In this document: positions 30,522-39,430 of the stretch, piece after piece | Layout: every line of letters starts with the position of its first letter | Numbering within the stretch: position 1 is the stretch's first letter | DNA from: Aeromonas piscicola | GTDB taxonomy: Bacteria; Pseudomonadota; Gammaproteobacteria; Enterobacterales; Aeromonadaceae | Length of the DNA stretch: 64,000 nucleotides | Assembly: GCF_000820005.1 (NCBI RefSeq) | Contig: NZ_CDBL01000067.1 | Location: forward strand, 1 to 64,000 | Direction: 5' to 3' | Translations under genes and position numbers: made by a program | The notes under the pieces: model-generated | What the model saw: only the letters and a program-made list of their open reading frames with translations | What the model was told of the DNA's origin: nothing | The model's database searches: none

Positions 30522-31841
30522 ATGAGTTTTGCCGATAGTTTATTTTTTCTGATGTTGCTGGTTGCCGGCAGCGTGTTCTTCTCTCTTTCCGAGATATCCC
30601 TTGCCGCCTCCCGCAAGATCAAGTTGCAGGTGATGGCCGATGAGGGAAACCGCCATGCCGCCAAGGTGCTGGCGCTGCAGGCCCAGCCGGGTAATTTCTT
30701 TACCGTGGTGCAAATTGGCCTCAATACCGTCGCCATCCTGGGTGGTATCCTGGGTGAGTCTGCCCTGAATCCTGCCATCAAGGGGTTCATCTCCGGCTTC
30801 TATCAAGGTCCCTGGCTCAGCCAGATAAGTTCCGCCGCCTCCTTCGTGTTCGTCACCGGCATGTTCATCCTGATCGCCGACCTGATGCCCAAGCGCCTGG
30901 CCATGACCATGCCGGAGCGGATCGCCGTGGTGGTGGTTCGCCCCATGCTGCTGTGCGTGACCCTGCTGATGCCGCTGGTGTGGTTCTTCAATGGCATGGC
31001 GAATGCGTTGTTCCGGCTGCTGCGGGTTTCCATGATACGCAACGACGAGATCACCTCTGACGACATCTATGCGGTGATGGATGCAGGCGCCGAGGCCGGC
31101 GTCATCCAGCGTGAAGAGCATCAGCTCATCGAGAACGTGTTCGAGTTGCAGTCCCTCGGCGTGACCTCCGCCATGACGGCCCGCGAGAGCCTTATTTACT
31201 TCACCCTGCAAGAGGGTGAGGAGAGCATCAAGGCCAAGATTGCCGAACACCCGCACAACAAGTTTCTGGTGTGCGATCACAACCTCGACAGCATCAAGGG
31301 CTTCGTCGATGCGAAAGAGCTGCTGATCCGCGTCATCAGCGGCCAGAGCATAGACCTCAACAGCGGCTCCCTGGTGCAAAACGTCATCATCATTCCCGAC
31401 ACCCTCAACCTCTACGAGGCGATGGAGTACTTCAAGAACCACAGGGGCGACTTCGCCGTGGTGATGAACGAATACGCGCTGGTTGTGGGGATCGTCACCA
31501 TGAACGACCTGATGAGTACCGTCATGGGCGAATGGGCCACCCACGTGGTGGAAGAGCAGATAGTGCAGCGGGACGAAAACTCCTGGCTGGTGGACGGGGT
31601 AACCCCCATCTCCGACGTGATGCGGGCCTTCGACATAGAGGCGTTTCCGGATAGCCAGAACTACGAGACCATAGCCGGTTTCATCATGTTCATGCTGCGC
31701 AAGATCCCCAAGCGCACCGACTCGGTGAAATACGCGGGTTACAAGTTCGAAGTGGTCGACATCGACAGCTACAAGATCGACCAACTGCTGGTCACCCGGG
31801 TCGAACCCGTGGTGGCCGAGAAGCCTGCTCAGGAATCGTAA
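30522..31841 (+). CDS. paeA: Polyamine exporter PaeA / YtfL (CNNM-CBS family)
   Basis: A 439-residue membrane protein closely like E. coli YtfL. It has an N-terminal DUF21/CNNM domain with about four membrane segments (residues 1-190; ISLAASRKIKLQVMADEGNR, TVVQIGLNTVAILGGI), two CBS domains (about 205-330; MNEYALVVGIVTMNDLM) and a C-terminal CorC/HlyC domain (NYETIAGFIMFMLRKIPKRT). YtfL/PaeA exports cadaverine and putrescine and protects stationary cells from polyamine stress. Upstream lies an extended -10 and a structured leader. Confidence 0.88.
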   Translation: MSFADSLFFLMLLVAGSVFFSLSEISLAASRKIKLQVMADEGNRHAAKVLALQAQPGNFFTVVQIGLNTVAILGGILGESALNPAIKGFISGFYQGPWLSQISSAASFVFVTGMFILIADLMPKRLAMTMPERIAVVVVRPMLLCVTLLMPLVWFFNGMANALFRLLRVSMIRNDEITSDDIYAVMDAGAEAGVIQREEHQLIENVFELQSLGVTSAMTARESLIYFTLQEGEESIKAKIAEHPHNKFLVCDHNLDSIKGFVDAKELLIRVISGQSIDLNSGSLVQNVIIIPDTLNLYEAMEYFKNHRGDFAVVMNEYALVVGIVTMNDLMSTVMGEWATHVVEEQIVQRDENSWLVDGVTPISDVMRAFDIEAFPDSQNYETIAGFIMFMLRKIPKRTDSVKYAGYKFEVVDIDSYKIDQLLVTRVEPVVAEKPAQES

Positions 31842-31865
31842 AGGAGCTATCAAGGAGTCATGAAG

Positions 31866-32399
31866 ATGCAGTCTCATTCCCGTGCGCTGGCCTGTGTGGC
31901 GCTTGCCCTCGCGCTGGGCGCTTGCAGCCAGAGCGCTCCCCGCAAGGCCACTGCCGTTGCCAAGCCTGCCGCTCCCAAGGCGGTGGTAGTGTCGCAGCCG
32001 GATCCCGATGCCGTGGTGCAAAGTGCCGTGGCAGAGCCGAGCCCGGTATTCGATGAAGAGTATCACGGCCCGGATCAGGGGTCCCTCGAGTCGGTGACCG
32101 CCCTGTTTGCCCGTGGTTACATCGAGTCGGCCATGCGCGAGACCATGCTGGCGGCGGTGCATAACGACTATCCGCTGCTTGGTATGCGGGATGTGCGGTT
32201 GACTGATCCTGTCTCCAAGTTCCTCACCTCCGCCCATGCTGCCACCACGGCCCACGACTATCTCTATGCCGGGGTGCAGCGTCGACTGGGTCGTCCTCTG
32301 AGCCCGGCCCAGTGGGAGCAGATCTGGCGTGGTCTGCCCCAGCAGGGTCGGGTTTCCGACTGGACCAAACAGATAAAACGGGTGCTGGCAGGGCGTTAA
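31866..32399 (+). CDS. Putative lipoprotein (177 aa)
   Basis: ATG at 31866 is preferred over 31860 because AAGGAG is 8 bases from it. A signal peptide with lipobox LALGACSQ is clear (lipid on the Cys near residue 20), followed by an Ala/Pro/Val-rich linker (KPAAPKAVVVSQPDPDAVV) and a helical C-terminal domain (VTALFARGYIESAMRETMLA). It starts 24 bases after paeA and shares its terminator, so the two are likely co-transcribed. Function unknown. Confidence 0.75.
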   Translation: MQSHSRALACVALALALGACSQSAPRKATAVAKPAAPKAVVVSQPDPDAVVQSAVAEPSPVFDEEYHGPDQGSLESVTALFARGYIESAMRETMLAAVHNDYPLLGMRDVRLTDPVSKFLTSAHAATTAHDYLYAGVQRRLGRPLSPAQWEQIWRGLPQQGRVSDWTKQIKRVLAGR

Positions 32400-32422
32400 G
32401 CCACCAGTTCATCCTGTTGCAA

Positions 32423-32446
32423 TGAGGCCACCCTTGGGTGGCCTCA
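32423..32446 (+). terminator. Rho-independent terminator after the lipoprotein gene
   Basis: TGAGGCCACCC-TT-GGGTGGCCTCA is a perfect palindrome followed by CGCTTTT. It closes the paeA-lipoprotein unit. Confidence 0.85.
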
Positions 32447-32451
32447 CGCTT

Positions 32452-32514
32452 TTCTGCCTTCTGCCTTCTGCCTTCTGCCTTCTGCCTTCTGCCTTCTGCC
32501 TTCTGCCTTCTGCC
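32452..32514 (+). repeat. Nine perfect tandem copies of TTCTGCC (7-bp VNTR)
   Basis: 63 bases of unbroken heptamer directly after the terminator. It is noncoding on the plus strand. Copy number is likely to vary by slipped-strand replication. Confidence 0.95.
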
Positions 32515-32748
32515 GCCTTCGCTGCTTTCCCATCTCTGCTGTCTGCTGATGTTCGGTGATACCGATTGCCGTCGGCTCTGCTTTGTTTTATCTTGTTTTG
32601 GACGTCTAAACATCTATATGTTTTTATGGCCGATTTTAAGAGGAACGCCTCACCACGATGAGGCCTGGCGAGGCACAGCCGCAGAGCAACACTGAAAGCT
32701 GCAAATCGATACAACAGACAAGCACAGAACAACAAAGAGACAAGATAG
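32515..32748 (+). other. Leader of the methyltransferase gene
   Basis: No ORF is supported. The last 60 bases are A-rich (ACAACAAAGAGACAAGATAG) and contain the AGACAAGATAG approach to the ATG at 32749. No clear promoter could be assigned. Confidence 0.5.
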
Positions 32749-33651
32749 ATGGAAACACAGGCATTGTGGGTACTGGACGGTGGCATGGGGCGTGAGCTGG
32801 CACGGCGGGGGGCGCCATTTCGCCAGCCCGAGTGGTCGGCACTGGCGTTGATGGAGGCGCCACAGACGGTGCGTGAGGTGCATCAGGCCTATGTGGCGAG
32901 CGGTGCCCGGGTCATCACCACCAACAGCTATGCGCTGGTGCCATTTCATATCGGCGCCGAGCGTTTTGCCGCCGAGGGGGAAGCGCTGGCGGCGCGGGCT
33001 GGCCAGTTGGCACGTGAGGTGGCTGATGTGCAGGGCGGTGCCGTACAGGTGGCAGGATCCTTGCCGCCACTGTTTGGCTCCTACCGCGCCGACCTGTTCG
33101 AGGCGGACAGAGTGGGCGAGCTGGCCATACCGCTCATTCGGGCGCTGACGCCCTATGTGGACATCTGGCTGGCCGAAACCATGAGCCTGATTGCCGAGCC
33201 GCTGGCCCTCAAAGCGCTGTTGCCACAGGATGGCAAGCCGTTCTGGGTCTCCTTCACCTTAGAGGACGAGGCGCCGGGCAGCGAGCCGACCCTGCGCTCC
33301 GGCGAGCGGGTGGCGGATGCCGTCACAGCGCTGGTCGCGGTCGGGGTGGATGCCATCCTGTTCAACTGCTGTCAGCCCGAGGTGATTGAGGCCGCGCTGA
33401 CGGTGGCCAGCGCCAGCTTGCAGGCGCTGGGTCGAGGGGATATTCGCCTTGGCGCCTATGCCAACGCCTTTCCGCCCCAGCCAAAAGAGGCGACTGCCAA
33501 CGACGGGCTGGACGAGATCCGAGCCGATCTTGGGCCGCTGGATTACCTCGGCTGGGCCGAGCGCTGGCGCGGGGTGGGGGCCTCTCTCATCGGCGGTTGC
33601 TGCGGCATAGGCCCCGAGCATATTCAGGCACTGGCCAGCCGGCTGCGCTAA
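32749..33651 (+). CDS. mmuM: Homocysteine S-methyltransferase (MmuM-like)
   Basis: A 300-residue enzyme. The N-terminal VLDGGMGRELARRGAPF, the central ITTNSYALVPFHIG and the zinc ligands Cys in LFNCCQPE (near residue 207) and GGCCGIGPEH (near 283) are those of the S-methylmethionine / S-adenosylmethionine : homocysteine methyltransferases. It makes methionine from homocysteine. It is followed after 9 bases by an APC permease, which may supply the methyl donor or another amino acid. The gene name rests on family resemblance. Confidence 0.85.
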   Translation: METQALWVLDGGMGRELARRGAPFRQPEWSALALMEAPQTVREVHQAYVASGARVITTNSYALVPFHIGAERFAAEGEALAARAGQLAREVADVQGGAVQVAGSLPPLFGSYRADLFEADRVGELAIPLIRALTPYVDIWLAETMSLIAEPLALKALLPQDGKPFWVSFTLEDEAPGSEPTLRSGERVADAVTALVAVGVDAILFNCCQPEVIEAALTVASASLQALGRGDIRLGAYANAFPPQPKEATANDGLDEIRADLGPLDYLGWAERWRGVGASLIGGCCGIGPEHIQALASRLR

Positions 33652-33660
33652 GGAGAGCAT

Positions 33661-35061
33661 ATGAAAGAGAGCAAAATAGGCCTCTGGTCCCTCACCGCCC
33701 TGGTATTCAGCTCCATGGTGGGGGCGGGCATCTTCAGCCTGCCCCAGAACATGGCCGAGGTGGCCGGCGCCCGCGCCGTGCTGATCGGCTGGGGCGTGAC
33801 CGGGGTGGGCATTTTGGCGCTCGCCGCGAGCTTCCTCTACCTGTCGCGGCTGAAGCCCGATCTCGATGGCGGCATTTACAGCTATGCCCGCGCAGGCTTT
33901 GGCGATCTGGTGGGTTTCTTCTCCGCCTGGGGTTACTGGTTGTGCGCCACCATAGGCGTGGTGGGTTATCTGGTGATCGCCTTCGCGGCGCTGGGCAGCT
34001 TCGTCGATACGCCAACCGAAATCTGGTTTGGTGAGGGCAACACCCTGGCCGCCTTTATCGGCGAGTCCTGCATCCTCTGGGCCGTGCATCTGCTGGTGGC
34101 CCGCGGCGTGCAGCAGGCGGCCCTGTTCAATCTGGTGGCGACCCTGGCCAAGAGCCTGCCGCTGCTGCTGTTCATCCTGTTCGCCTGCTATTACTTCGAC
34201 CCTGTGACCTTCGCGGCGGATCAGGGGGGCAGCACGCTTGCAGTGCCGGTCTCCGAGCAGGTGCGCAACACCATGCTGATCACCCTCTGGGTCTTTACCG
34301 GCATCGAAGGGGCGGCTGTGCTGTCGGCCCGTGCGAGAAACAAGCGGGACGTGGGCACGGCCACAGTGCTGGGGGTGGTGCTGGCGCTGCTGCTCTATGT
34401 GCTCATCTCGGTACTGGCGCTGGGGATTTTGAGTCGCCCTGAGCTCGCGGCCCTGCCCAATCCCTCCATGGCGGGCTTGATGGCCCAGATGACAGGCTCC
34501 TGGGGCAAGTTGCTGATAAGCATCGGCCTTATCGTCTCTGTGCTCGCTTCTTACGTGAGCTGGACCCTGTTCTCGGCCGAGGTGCCCTTCAGTGCGGCCC
34601 GCCACGGCGCCTTTCCGGCTATCTTCCGGCGCCAGAACCGCAACGGCACTCCCATAGCGTCGCTGTGGCTCACCAGCCTGACGGTGCAGGGCTGCCTGCT
34701 GCTGGTGTGGCTGCTTGGCAAGGGGTATACCAGTCTGCTGCTCATCTCCACCTCCATGATCCTGGTGCCCTATCTGCTGATCGGCCTGTTCCTGCTCAAG
34801 CTTTCCTTGAGTGGTGAGGGCAATGGCCTGATGCGGACTGTGGCGCTGGTGTCGAGCGGTTACGGCCTCTGGCTGCTCTATGCCGCTGGGGTGGAATACC
34901 TGCTGCTCTCCTTGCTGCTGTACGGGCCGGGCCTGCTGCTGTTTCTCTACAGCCGTCGACAGCTTGGTGACCATCAGCGGCTCAGCGGTCGCGAGCGACT
35001 GCTGGCCGGGATAACGCTGGTGAGCCTCATTCCCGCACTCTGGTCATTTGCCCATGTCTGA
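33661..35061 (+). CDS. APC-family amino acid antiporter (basic amino acid/polyamine type)
   Basis: A 466-residue protein with about twelve membrane segments. The first segment LTALVFSSMVGAGIFSLPQN holds the APC substrate motif GAGIF, and WVFTGIEGAAVLSARARN is the conserved segment of the arginine/ornithine antiporter (ArcD-like) branch. It lies in one unit with the homocysteine methyltransferase, which might suggest S-methylmethionine uptake, but its sequence branch fits a basic amino acid antiporter better. Substrate is uncertain. Confidence 0.8.
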   Translation: MKESKIGLWSLTALVFSSMVGAGIFSLPQNMAEVAGARAVLIGWGVTGVGILALAASFLYLSRLKPDLDGGIYSYARAGFGDLVGFFSAWGYWLCATIGVVGYLVIAFAALGSFVDTPTEIWFGEGNTLAAFIGESCILWAVHLLVARGVQQAALFNLVATLAKSLPLLLFILFACYYFDPVTFAADQGGSTLAVPVSEQVRNTMLITLWVFTGIEGAAVLSARARNKRDVGTATVLGVVLALLLYVLISVLALGILSRPELAALPNPSMAGLMAQMTGSWGKLLISIGLIVSVLASYVSWTLFSAEVPFSAARHGAFPAIFRRQNRNGTPIASLWLTSLTVQGCLLLVWLLGKGYTSLLLISTSMILVPYLLIGLFLLKLSLSGEGNGLMRTVALVSSGYGLWLLYAAGVEYLLLSLLLYGPGLLLFLYSRRQLGDHQRLSGRERLLAGITLVSLIPALWSFAHV

Positions 35062-35086
35062 CCTGGGTCTGTGACTGGCAATGAAC

Positions 35087-35115
35087 GAGAGCGCCCTGGT
35101 GGCGCTCTCATTTTT
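35087..35115. terminator. Terminator between convergent genes
   Basis: GAGAGCGCC-CTGGT-GGCGCTCTC followed by ATTTTT. It ends the permease gene and lies just beyond the stop of the oppositely oriented desaturase-family gene. Confidence 0.85.
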
Positions 35116-35136
35116 GCTCTGCCTCAAGGTTCTGAT

Positions 35137-36054
35137 TCAGACGCTGCCGGGGCCAGCCGGCTTGCCAAACAGCACGCTCAGTTTCTGCTGCCAGGGGAGG
35201 CCACGGGCCTCGCACAGCATGTCACGCCATTCGTGGAAGGTGAGGGTGAGCGGATTGAAGCTGCGAACCGGTTTGGTGATGCCAAAGCGACACGGCTCGG
35301 CGGGATCCTCTTCCACAAAGGTGCCAAACAGCCGATCCCAGATGATCAGCACGCCGGCGAAGTTGCGGTCTATGTATTTGGCGTTGCTGGCGTGGTGCAC
35401 CCTGTGGTGGGAGGGGGTATTGAAGACCCACTCAAGCCAGCCCAGCTTGCCCACCACCTGGGTGTGAACAAAGAACTGGAAACCCAGGCTGAGCAGCACG
35501 GTCGCCACCACGGCCTGGGGCGGGAAGCCGATGAGGATCATGGGGATCCAGAACAGCCACATGCCGGAGACGGGGTACATCAGACTCTGGCGAAAGGCGG
35601 TGGAGAGGTTGAGTCGCTCCGAGCTGTGATGCACCACGTGGGAGGCCCACAGCCAGCGCACATGGTGACTGGCAAAGTGGAACAGCCAGTAACAGCAATC
35701 CTGCAGCAGGAACAGCAGCAAGATGCTCCAGAGATTGAGTTCTATGTCAAACAGCCGCCAGCCCCACAGGGCGTCATACAGGTAGGCGATGGCGATGGCC
35801 GTCAGTGCGTCACCCCCCTGATGCATCAGGGCCAGGGTGGCGTTGGCGAACAGGTCTCGCCACTGGTAGGTGGCGGTGGGAAAGGCCGCCCCGTGCTTGC
35901 GCAGGTAGAGCATCTCCCAGCCGATAAAGGCCAGAAAGATCGGGGAGAGATAAAGCAGTAGCAGTTGCACATCCATGTCGGGCATCCGGTTTGACCAGTT
36001 GGATTCCAGCATACCGAATGGATTTAAAATTTCATTAACATATTGCACCGCCAT
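35137..36054 (-). CDS. Sterol desaturase / fatty acid hydroxylase family protein
   Basis: A membrane di-iron oxygenase of up to 305 residues. The histidine clusters HFASHH, HVVHHS (near residue 150-165) and HRVHHASN (near 230) coordinate the di-iron centre. Four membrane segments surround them. The family hydroxylates or desaturates lipids; bacterial members of this type act on fatty acyl or ether lipids. The exact start (36054, or Met15, Met24 or Met27) is not decided by a clear ribosome site. Confidence 0.83.
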   Translation of the reverse strand: MAVQYVNEILNPFGMLESNWSNRMPDMDVQLLLLYLSPIFLAFIGWEMLYLRKHGAAFPTATYQWRDLFANATLALMHQGGDALTAIAIAYLYDALWGWRLFDIELNLWSILLLFLLQDCCYWLFHFASHHVRWLWASHVVHHSSERLNLSTAFRQSLMYPVSGMWLFWIPMILIGFPPQAVVATVLLSLGFQFFVHTQVVGKLGWLEWVFNTPSHHRVHHASNAKYIDRNFAGVLIIWDRLFGTFVEEDPAEPCRFGITKPVRSFNPLTLTFHEWRDMLCEARGLPWQQKLSVLFGKPAGPGSV

Positions 36055-36210
36055 CTGGTGACTGACTTATGGAAAGCATTATGGTAAATATTTGTTTTAA
36101 TGTGGTAAATAAGATGGCTACGAGATTTGGTAGGGACTAAGTACCTGGCCCTGTGTTGCTGCAGGATCCAGCCCTATTAAGATGGCAGGCCAAGTCCGTG
36201 CAGGAAAACA

Positions 36211-36231
36211 GAGGGAGCCATGGGCTCCCTC
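36211..36231 (-). terminator. Terminator of the amino acid ABC operon
   Basis: On the minus strand GAGGGAGCC-CAT-GGCTCCCTC followed by TGTTTTCC. It lies 25 bases past the ATPase stop. Confidence 0.75.
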
Positions 36232-36255
36232 TTCTGCTTTCTACGGCTGTCAGCG

Positions 36256-36999
36256 TCAGAGCACCTGACTTAAGAACTGGCGCAGGCGCGGGGAGGGGGG
36301 ATTGTCAAAGAAATCGGTCGGCTTCTCATCCACCAGCAGCTCACCGTTTTCCATGAACAGCACCCGATCCGCCACCTCGCGGGCGAAACCCATCTCGTGA
36401 GTCACCACCACCATGGTCATGCCCTCGCGAGCCAACCCCTTCATGACATCCAGCACCTCGCCCACCATCTCGGGGTCCAGCGCACTGGTGGGCTCATCGA
36501 ACAGCATGATACGCGGTTGCATGGCGAGTGCCCGGGCGATGGCCACCCGTTGTTGCTGGCCGCCGGAGAGCTGGGACGGATAGCTCTCGGCCTTGTTCGA
36601 CAATCCCACTTTCAGCAGCAGGGCCTTGGCCCTGTCCCGCGCATCGTTGCGCGACAGCCCGCGCACCTTCTGCGGGGCCAGACAGATGTTGTCCAGCACG
36701 TTCAGGTGGGGGAAGAGGTTGAAGGACTGGAACACCATGCCCACCTCTTCCCGCAGTTTGTTGACGTCACCCGGTTCGGTCAGAGAGATGCCATCGACCA
36801 CTATGTTGCCGTCGTTGATGGTTTCCAGCTGGTTGAGGGTGCGCAGGAAGGTGGATTTACCCGAGCCGCTCGGGCCCACTATCACCACCACTTCCCCTTC
36901 GGCCACCTGGGTGCTGACGTTTTTCAGGGCGTGCACCTCGGTGCCATAGAATTTCTCGACACCTGTTGCCTTGATGATGGGATCAGTTGCTGCGCGCAT
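36256..36999 (-). CDS. Polar amino acid ABC transporter ATPase (GlnQ/AapP-like)
   Basis: A 247-residue ATPase with Walker [10 protein letters not shown], signature LSGGQQQR, Walker [13 protein letters not shown] and the switch His in VVVTHEMG. These put it in the polar amino acid importer class. ATG at 36999 has an ideal GGAGGTG site 5 bases upstream. Its first eleven residues [11 protein letters not shown] are also encoded in a duplicated copy 106 bases upstream. Confidence 0.9.
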   Translation of the reverse strand: MRAATDPIIKATGVEKFYGTEVHALKNVSTQVAEGEVVVIVGPSGSGKSTFLRTLNQLETINDGNIVVDGISLTEPGDVNKLREEVGMVFQSFNLFPHLNVLDNICLAPQKVRGLSRNDARDRAKALLLKVGLSNKAESYPSQLSGGQQQRVAIARALAMQPRIMLFDEPTSALDPEMVGEVLDVMKGLAREGMTMVVVTHEMGFAREVADRVLFMENGELLVDEKPTDFFDNPPSPRLRQFLSQVL

Positions 37000-37028
37000 G
37001 TTTCACCTCCAGACGACGTACCGGGAAG
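36969..37028. repeat. 60-bp imperfect direct repeat, copy 1 (ATPase start)
   Basis: This segment and 37075-37134 match at 54 of 60 positions, offset 106 bases. It spans a permease-C-terminus-like stretch, the ribosome site and the first codons of the ATPase. Confidence 0.95.
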
Positions 37029-37105
37029 GCGCGGGGCGTGCCGGTGATGGCAGCACTTCTCGACTCCTGCTGAGCCTTGATAATCGGATCAGTTGCTGCG
37101 CGCAT
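36983..37105 (-). CDS. 40-codon bridging ORF created by junction duplication
   Basis: ATG at 37105 follows GAGGTGAAAT. The product starts [11 protein letters not shown], identical to the ATPase N-terminus, and ends [14 protein letters not shown], nearly the permease C-terminus ([14 protein letters not shown]). It overlaps the permease stop upstream and the ATPase start downstream, so it could relay translational coupling between the two. No independent function is expected. Confidence 0.45.
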   Translation of the reverse strand: MRAATDPIIKAQQESRSAAITGTPRAFPVRRLEVKHARSN

Positions 37106-37134
37106 ATTTCACCTCGAGACGACGTACCAGGAAA
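37075..37134. repeat. 60-bp imperfect direct repeat, copy 2 (permease end)
   Basis: Partner of 36969-37028. It contains the true permease stop and a copy of the ATPase ribosome site and start codon. Confidence 0.95.
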
Positions 37135-38069
37135 GAGAGAGTGCCGGTCAGCACCAGATAGAGCAGGGCCACGGTGAACCATACCTCGAACGGGCTGAAG
37201 GTGGAGCTGACCACCTCGCGCCCCGCCTTGGTGAGATCCGTGATGGAGATGACAGACACCAGGGAGGAGTCCTTGATGAGGTTGATGAACTGGCCCGCCA
37301 GCGGCGGCAGTACCCGCTTGAAGGCTTGTGGCAGGATGACGTAACGCATGGTCTGGGCCGAAGTGAGCCCCAGGCTGCGACCGGCTTCCATCTGCCCCTT
37401 GTGAATGGAGCTGATGCCGGCGCGCACGATTTCGGCCACATAGGCACCGGTAAAGACGGCCAGCGCCGCGACCCCGGCGGTGAACCTGTCCAGGTTCAGC
37501 ACAGTGCCGATGAAGAAATAGACGATGAAGATCTGCACCAGCAGCGGCGTGCCGCGAATGAGCTCCACATAGGTGACCGCCAGATTGCGCAGGGCCGGGT
37601 TGGGGGATAAGCGGGCCAGGCCGGCCAGGGTGCCGAGCAGGATGGCGAACACGCCCGCCACCAGGGAGAGCTTGACCGTGACCCAGACACCCCAGGCGAT
37701 GGGGCCTGCGGTCCAGGTGAGTTCGGTATCCAGGGTATCGCCCCGGAAGATGGTGTCCCCTTCGGCGACCTTCACCCCTGTGCTGGCGATGGCCTGGCGC
37801 TGATTGGGGTCGAGATCGTTTTGCAGGAACAGCTTGCCCTGCTCGGCGCTGGTGGTGCCGGCGATCACTGTGCCGTCAAATTCGGCCAGGTTGTTCTGCT
37901 CCGCCTGATAGACGATGTATTGGGGGATCCGCTCCCAGCGCCAGGTGTAATCCACGGACTGAACCGCTTTATAGATGCCGAAGACGGCAGCCAGCAGCAT
38001 CAGCAGGAAGACGCCGTGCCAGAGCAATTTATTGGGTTGTTTTTCCATCTGTCTTGTTGGGTTGTGCAC
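37089..38069 (-). CDS. Polar amino acid ABC transporter permease
   Basis: A 326-residue inner-membrane protein. The N-terminal segment (LLWHGVFLLMLLAAVFGIYK) and a periplasmic loop to about residue 120 come before the permease domain. The EAA-type loop is at SIHKGQMEAGRSLGLTSAQT, with VELIRGTPLLVQIFIVYFF upstream, the HisM/GlnP signature. The extended N-terminus suggests the single-permease type of transporter. GTG at 38069 has GAGG 9 bases upstream; ATG at 38048 is the alternative. Neighbours: binding protein upstream, ATPase downstream. Confidence 0.87.
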   Translation of the reverse strand: MHNPTRQMEKQPNKLLWHGVFLLMLLAAVFGIYKAVQSVDYTWRWERIPQYIVYQAEQNNLAEFDGTVIAGTTSAEQGKLFLQNDLDPNQRQAIASTGVKVAEGDTIFRGDTLDTELTWTAGPIAWGVWVTVKLSLVAGVFAILLGTLAGLARLSPNPALRNLAVTYVELIRGTPLLVQIFIVYFFIGTVLNLDRFTAGVAALAVFTGAYVAEIVRAGISSIHKGQMEAGRSLGLTSAQTMRYVILPQAFKRVLPPLAGQFINLIKDSSLVSVISITDLTKAGREVVSSTFSPFEVWFTVALLYLVLTGTLSFLVRRLEVKYARSN

Positions 38070-38142
38070 TGTCGCAACCTCGTTGTAGTTATTTATTGTG
38101 TGGGGATCTGCGTGAAGGGGCGGCAGGCCGCCCCTTGCGAGG

Positions 38143-38931
38143 TTACTTGAGCTGATTCAGCCAGGCGTTGGATTCGAACCACTTCTTGTAGAGGCGGTCG
38201 TAGCTGCCATCACCCTTGATCTGGCGCAGGTAGTTGTTGAACCAGTTGAGGGTGTCCTGGTCGCCCTTGCGGATGGCCCAGGCCAGGGGTTCGAAGGTGA
38301 ACGGCTTGTCCAGATGCACCACGGCGCCTGTGTTCTGGGAGGCGAAAATGGCGTTGTAGGGGAGGTCGTAGACGAAGGCATCGACCTTGCCATTGATCAC
38401 TTCCAGCTTGGCGTCGTCCTGGGTTTCAAACTGCAGCAGTGTGGCTTTGGGGATCAGCCGCTTGACCGCCTGCTCGCCCGTGGTGCCGAGCTTGACCGCG
38501 ATCTTGTACTTGGGATCGTTGAGATCGCTGAAGGACTTGATCTCGCCAACCTTCTCCTTGCGCAGCACTATAGTCTGGCCCACGACTATGTAAGGATCGG
38601 CGAAGTTGACGCGCAGGTTGCGCTGGGGGGTGACTGTCATGCCGCCCATGATGACATCGAACTTGTCGGTCAGCAGCGCCGGAATGATGCCATCCCAGGC
38701 GGTGTTGACGAACTCGACCTTCACGCCCATCTCCTTGGCGACCATCTTGGCGAGATCCACATCGAAACCGATGTACTGGCCCTGCTTGTTGGTCATTTCG
38801 AAGGGTTGATAGCCGGCGTCGAAGCCGACCCGCAGCACACCGCGCTCCAGCACGGCGTCCAGGGTTGAACTGGGCGCGGCACTGGCCAGCCCGCAAAACA
38901 GCAAGGTAGATAGAATGAGTTTTTTGATCAT
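38143..38931 (-). CDS. Periplasmic amino acid-binding protein of the ABC transporter
   Basis: ATG at 38931 gives a signal peptide MIKKLILSTLLFCGLASA; the frame to 39009 adds an unlikely N-terminal tail. The mature protein is a family 3 solute-binding protein: LDAVLERGVLRVGFDAGYQP, then GFDVDLAKMVAKEMGVKVEF and a C-terminal LAWAIRKGDQDTLNWFNNYL. It delivers polar amino acids to the permease encoded 73 bases downstream. Confidence 0.88.
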   Translation of the reverse strand: MIKKLILSTLLFCGLASAAPSSTLDAVLERGVLRVGFDAGYQPFEMTNKQGQYIGFDVDLAKMVAKEMGVKVEFVNTAWDGIIPALLTDKFDVIMGGMTVTPQRNLRVNFADPYIVVGQTIVLRKEKVGEIKSFSDLNDPKYKIAVKLGTTGEQAVKRLIPKATLLQFETQDDAKLEVINGKVDAFVYDLPYNAIFASQNTGAVVHLDKPFTFEPLAWAIRKGDQDTLNWFNNYLRQIKGDGSYDRLYKKWFESNAWLNQLK

Positions 38932-39430
38932 AAGTGACGTCTCTGTCGATGTTGTGTTCAGCCTTGAACCTGCTCCCGTGCGACTCCGTGGCACAAGAGA
39001 CTGCTGCATCCGGCAACAGGCAAGACAGGATTATTGTCTTGGTTGAGGCAAAAGCCCCATATGAGATTCCATTTCCTGTGTGCTGAGTGAAAAATGTACC
39101 AAATTCCGATTGTGCCAGATGACTCAATAGGTTAGTGGCGCTTTTTCCCCGTGACTGCACTCATAAAATCACACGAAAACAACATATCTATCTAATGGAG
39201 CGGGTTCAAGTCCAAAATGCCCGCGGGACACTTTGTTACACCGGACCCTTTCATCAGCAGTGTCAAACGTTACTCACCTTCCGGTGGGTTGCAGGAGAGG
39301 GATTCTTATGGGGCATTTTCAGCGTAATTTTATGCAACAAGTGAACTTTTATTGAGGATTTAGTCAGACACCACTGGGTCTTGTTTTGCGCTTCAAATAT
39401 ACTCAGTTACCTTCGTTTAGTGGCACGGGT
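38932..39430. other. Divergent promoter region between the ABC operon and the diguanylate cyclase
   Basis: No ORF of its own is supported. It contains CAAGACA (39021-39027) / TGTCTTG (39035-39041), a 7-bp inverted repeat about 90 bases upstream of the binding-protein gene and a possible operator. The sequence near 39300 is AT-rich with runs such as TTATTGAGG before the cyclase. Confidence 0.5.

Noticed and set aside
32452-32514. Heptamer array considered as CRISPR
   Set aside because: 7-bp units with no spacers and no cas genes; it is a simple tandem repeat.
30540-34974. Two 571-residue minus-strand ORFs over paeA and the methyltransferase/permease
   Set aside because: His/Gln-rich shadows of genes on the plus strand with clear families.
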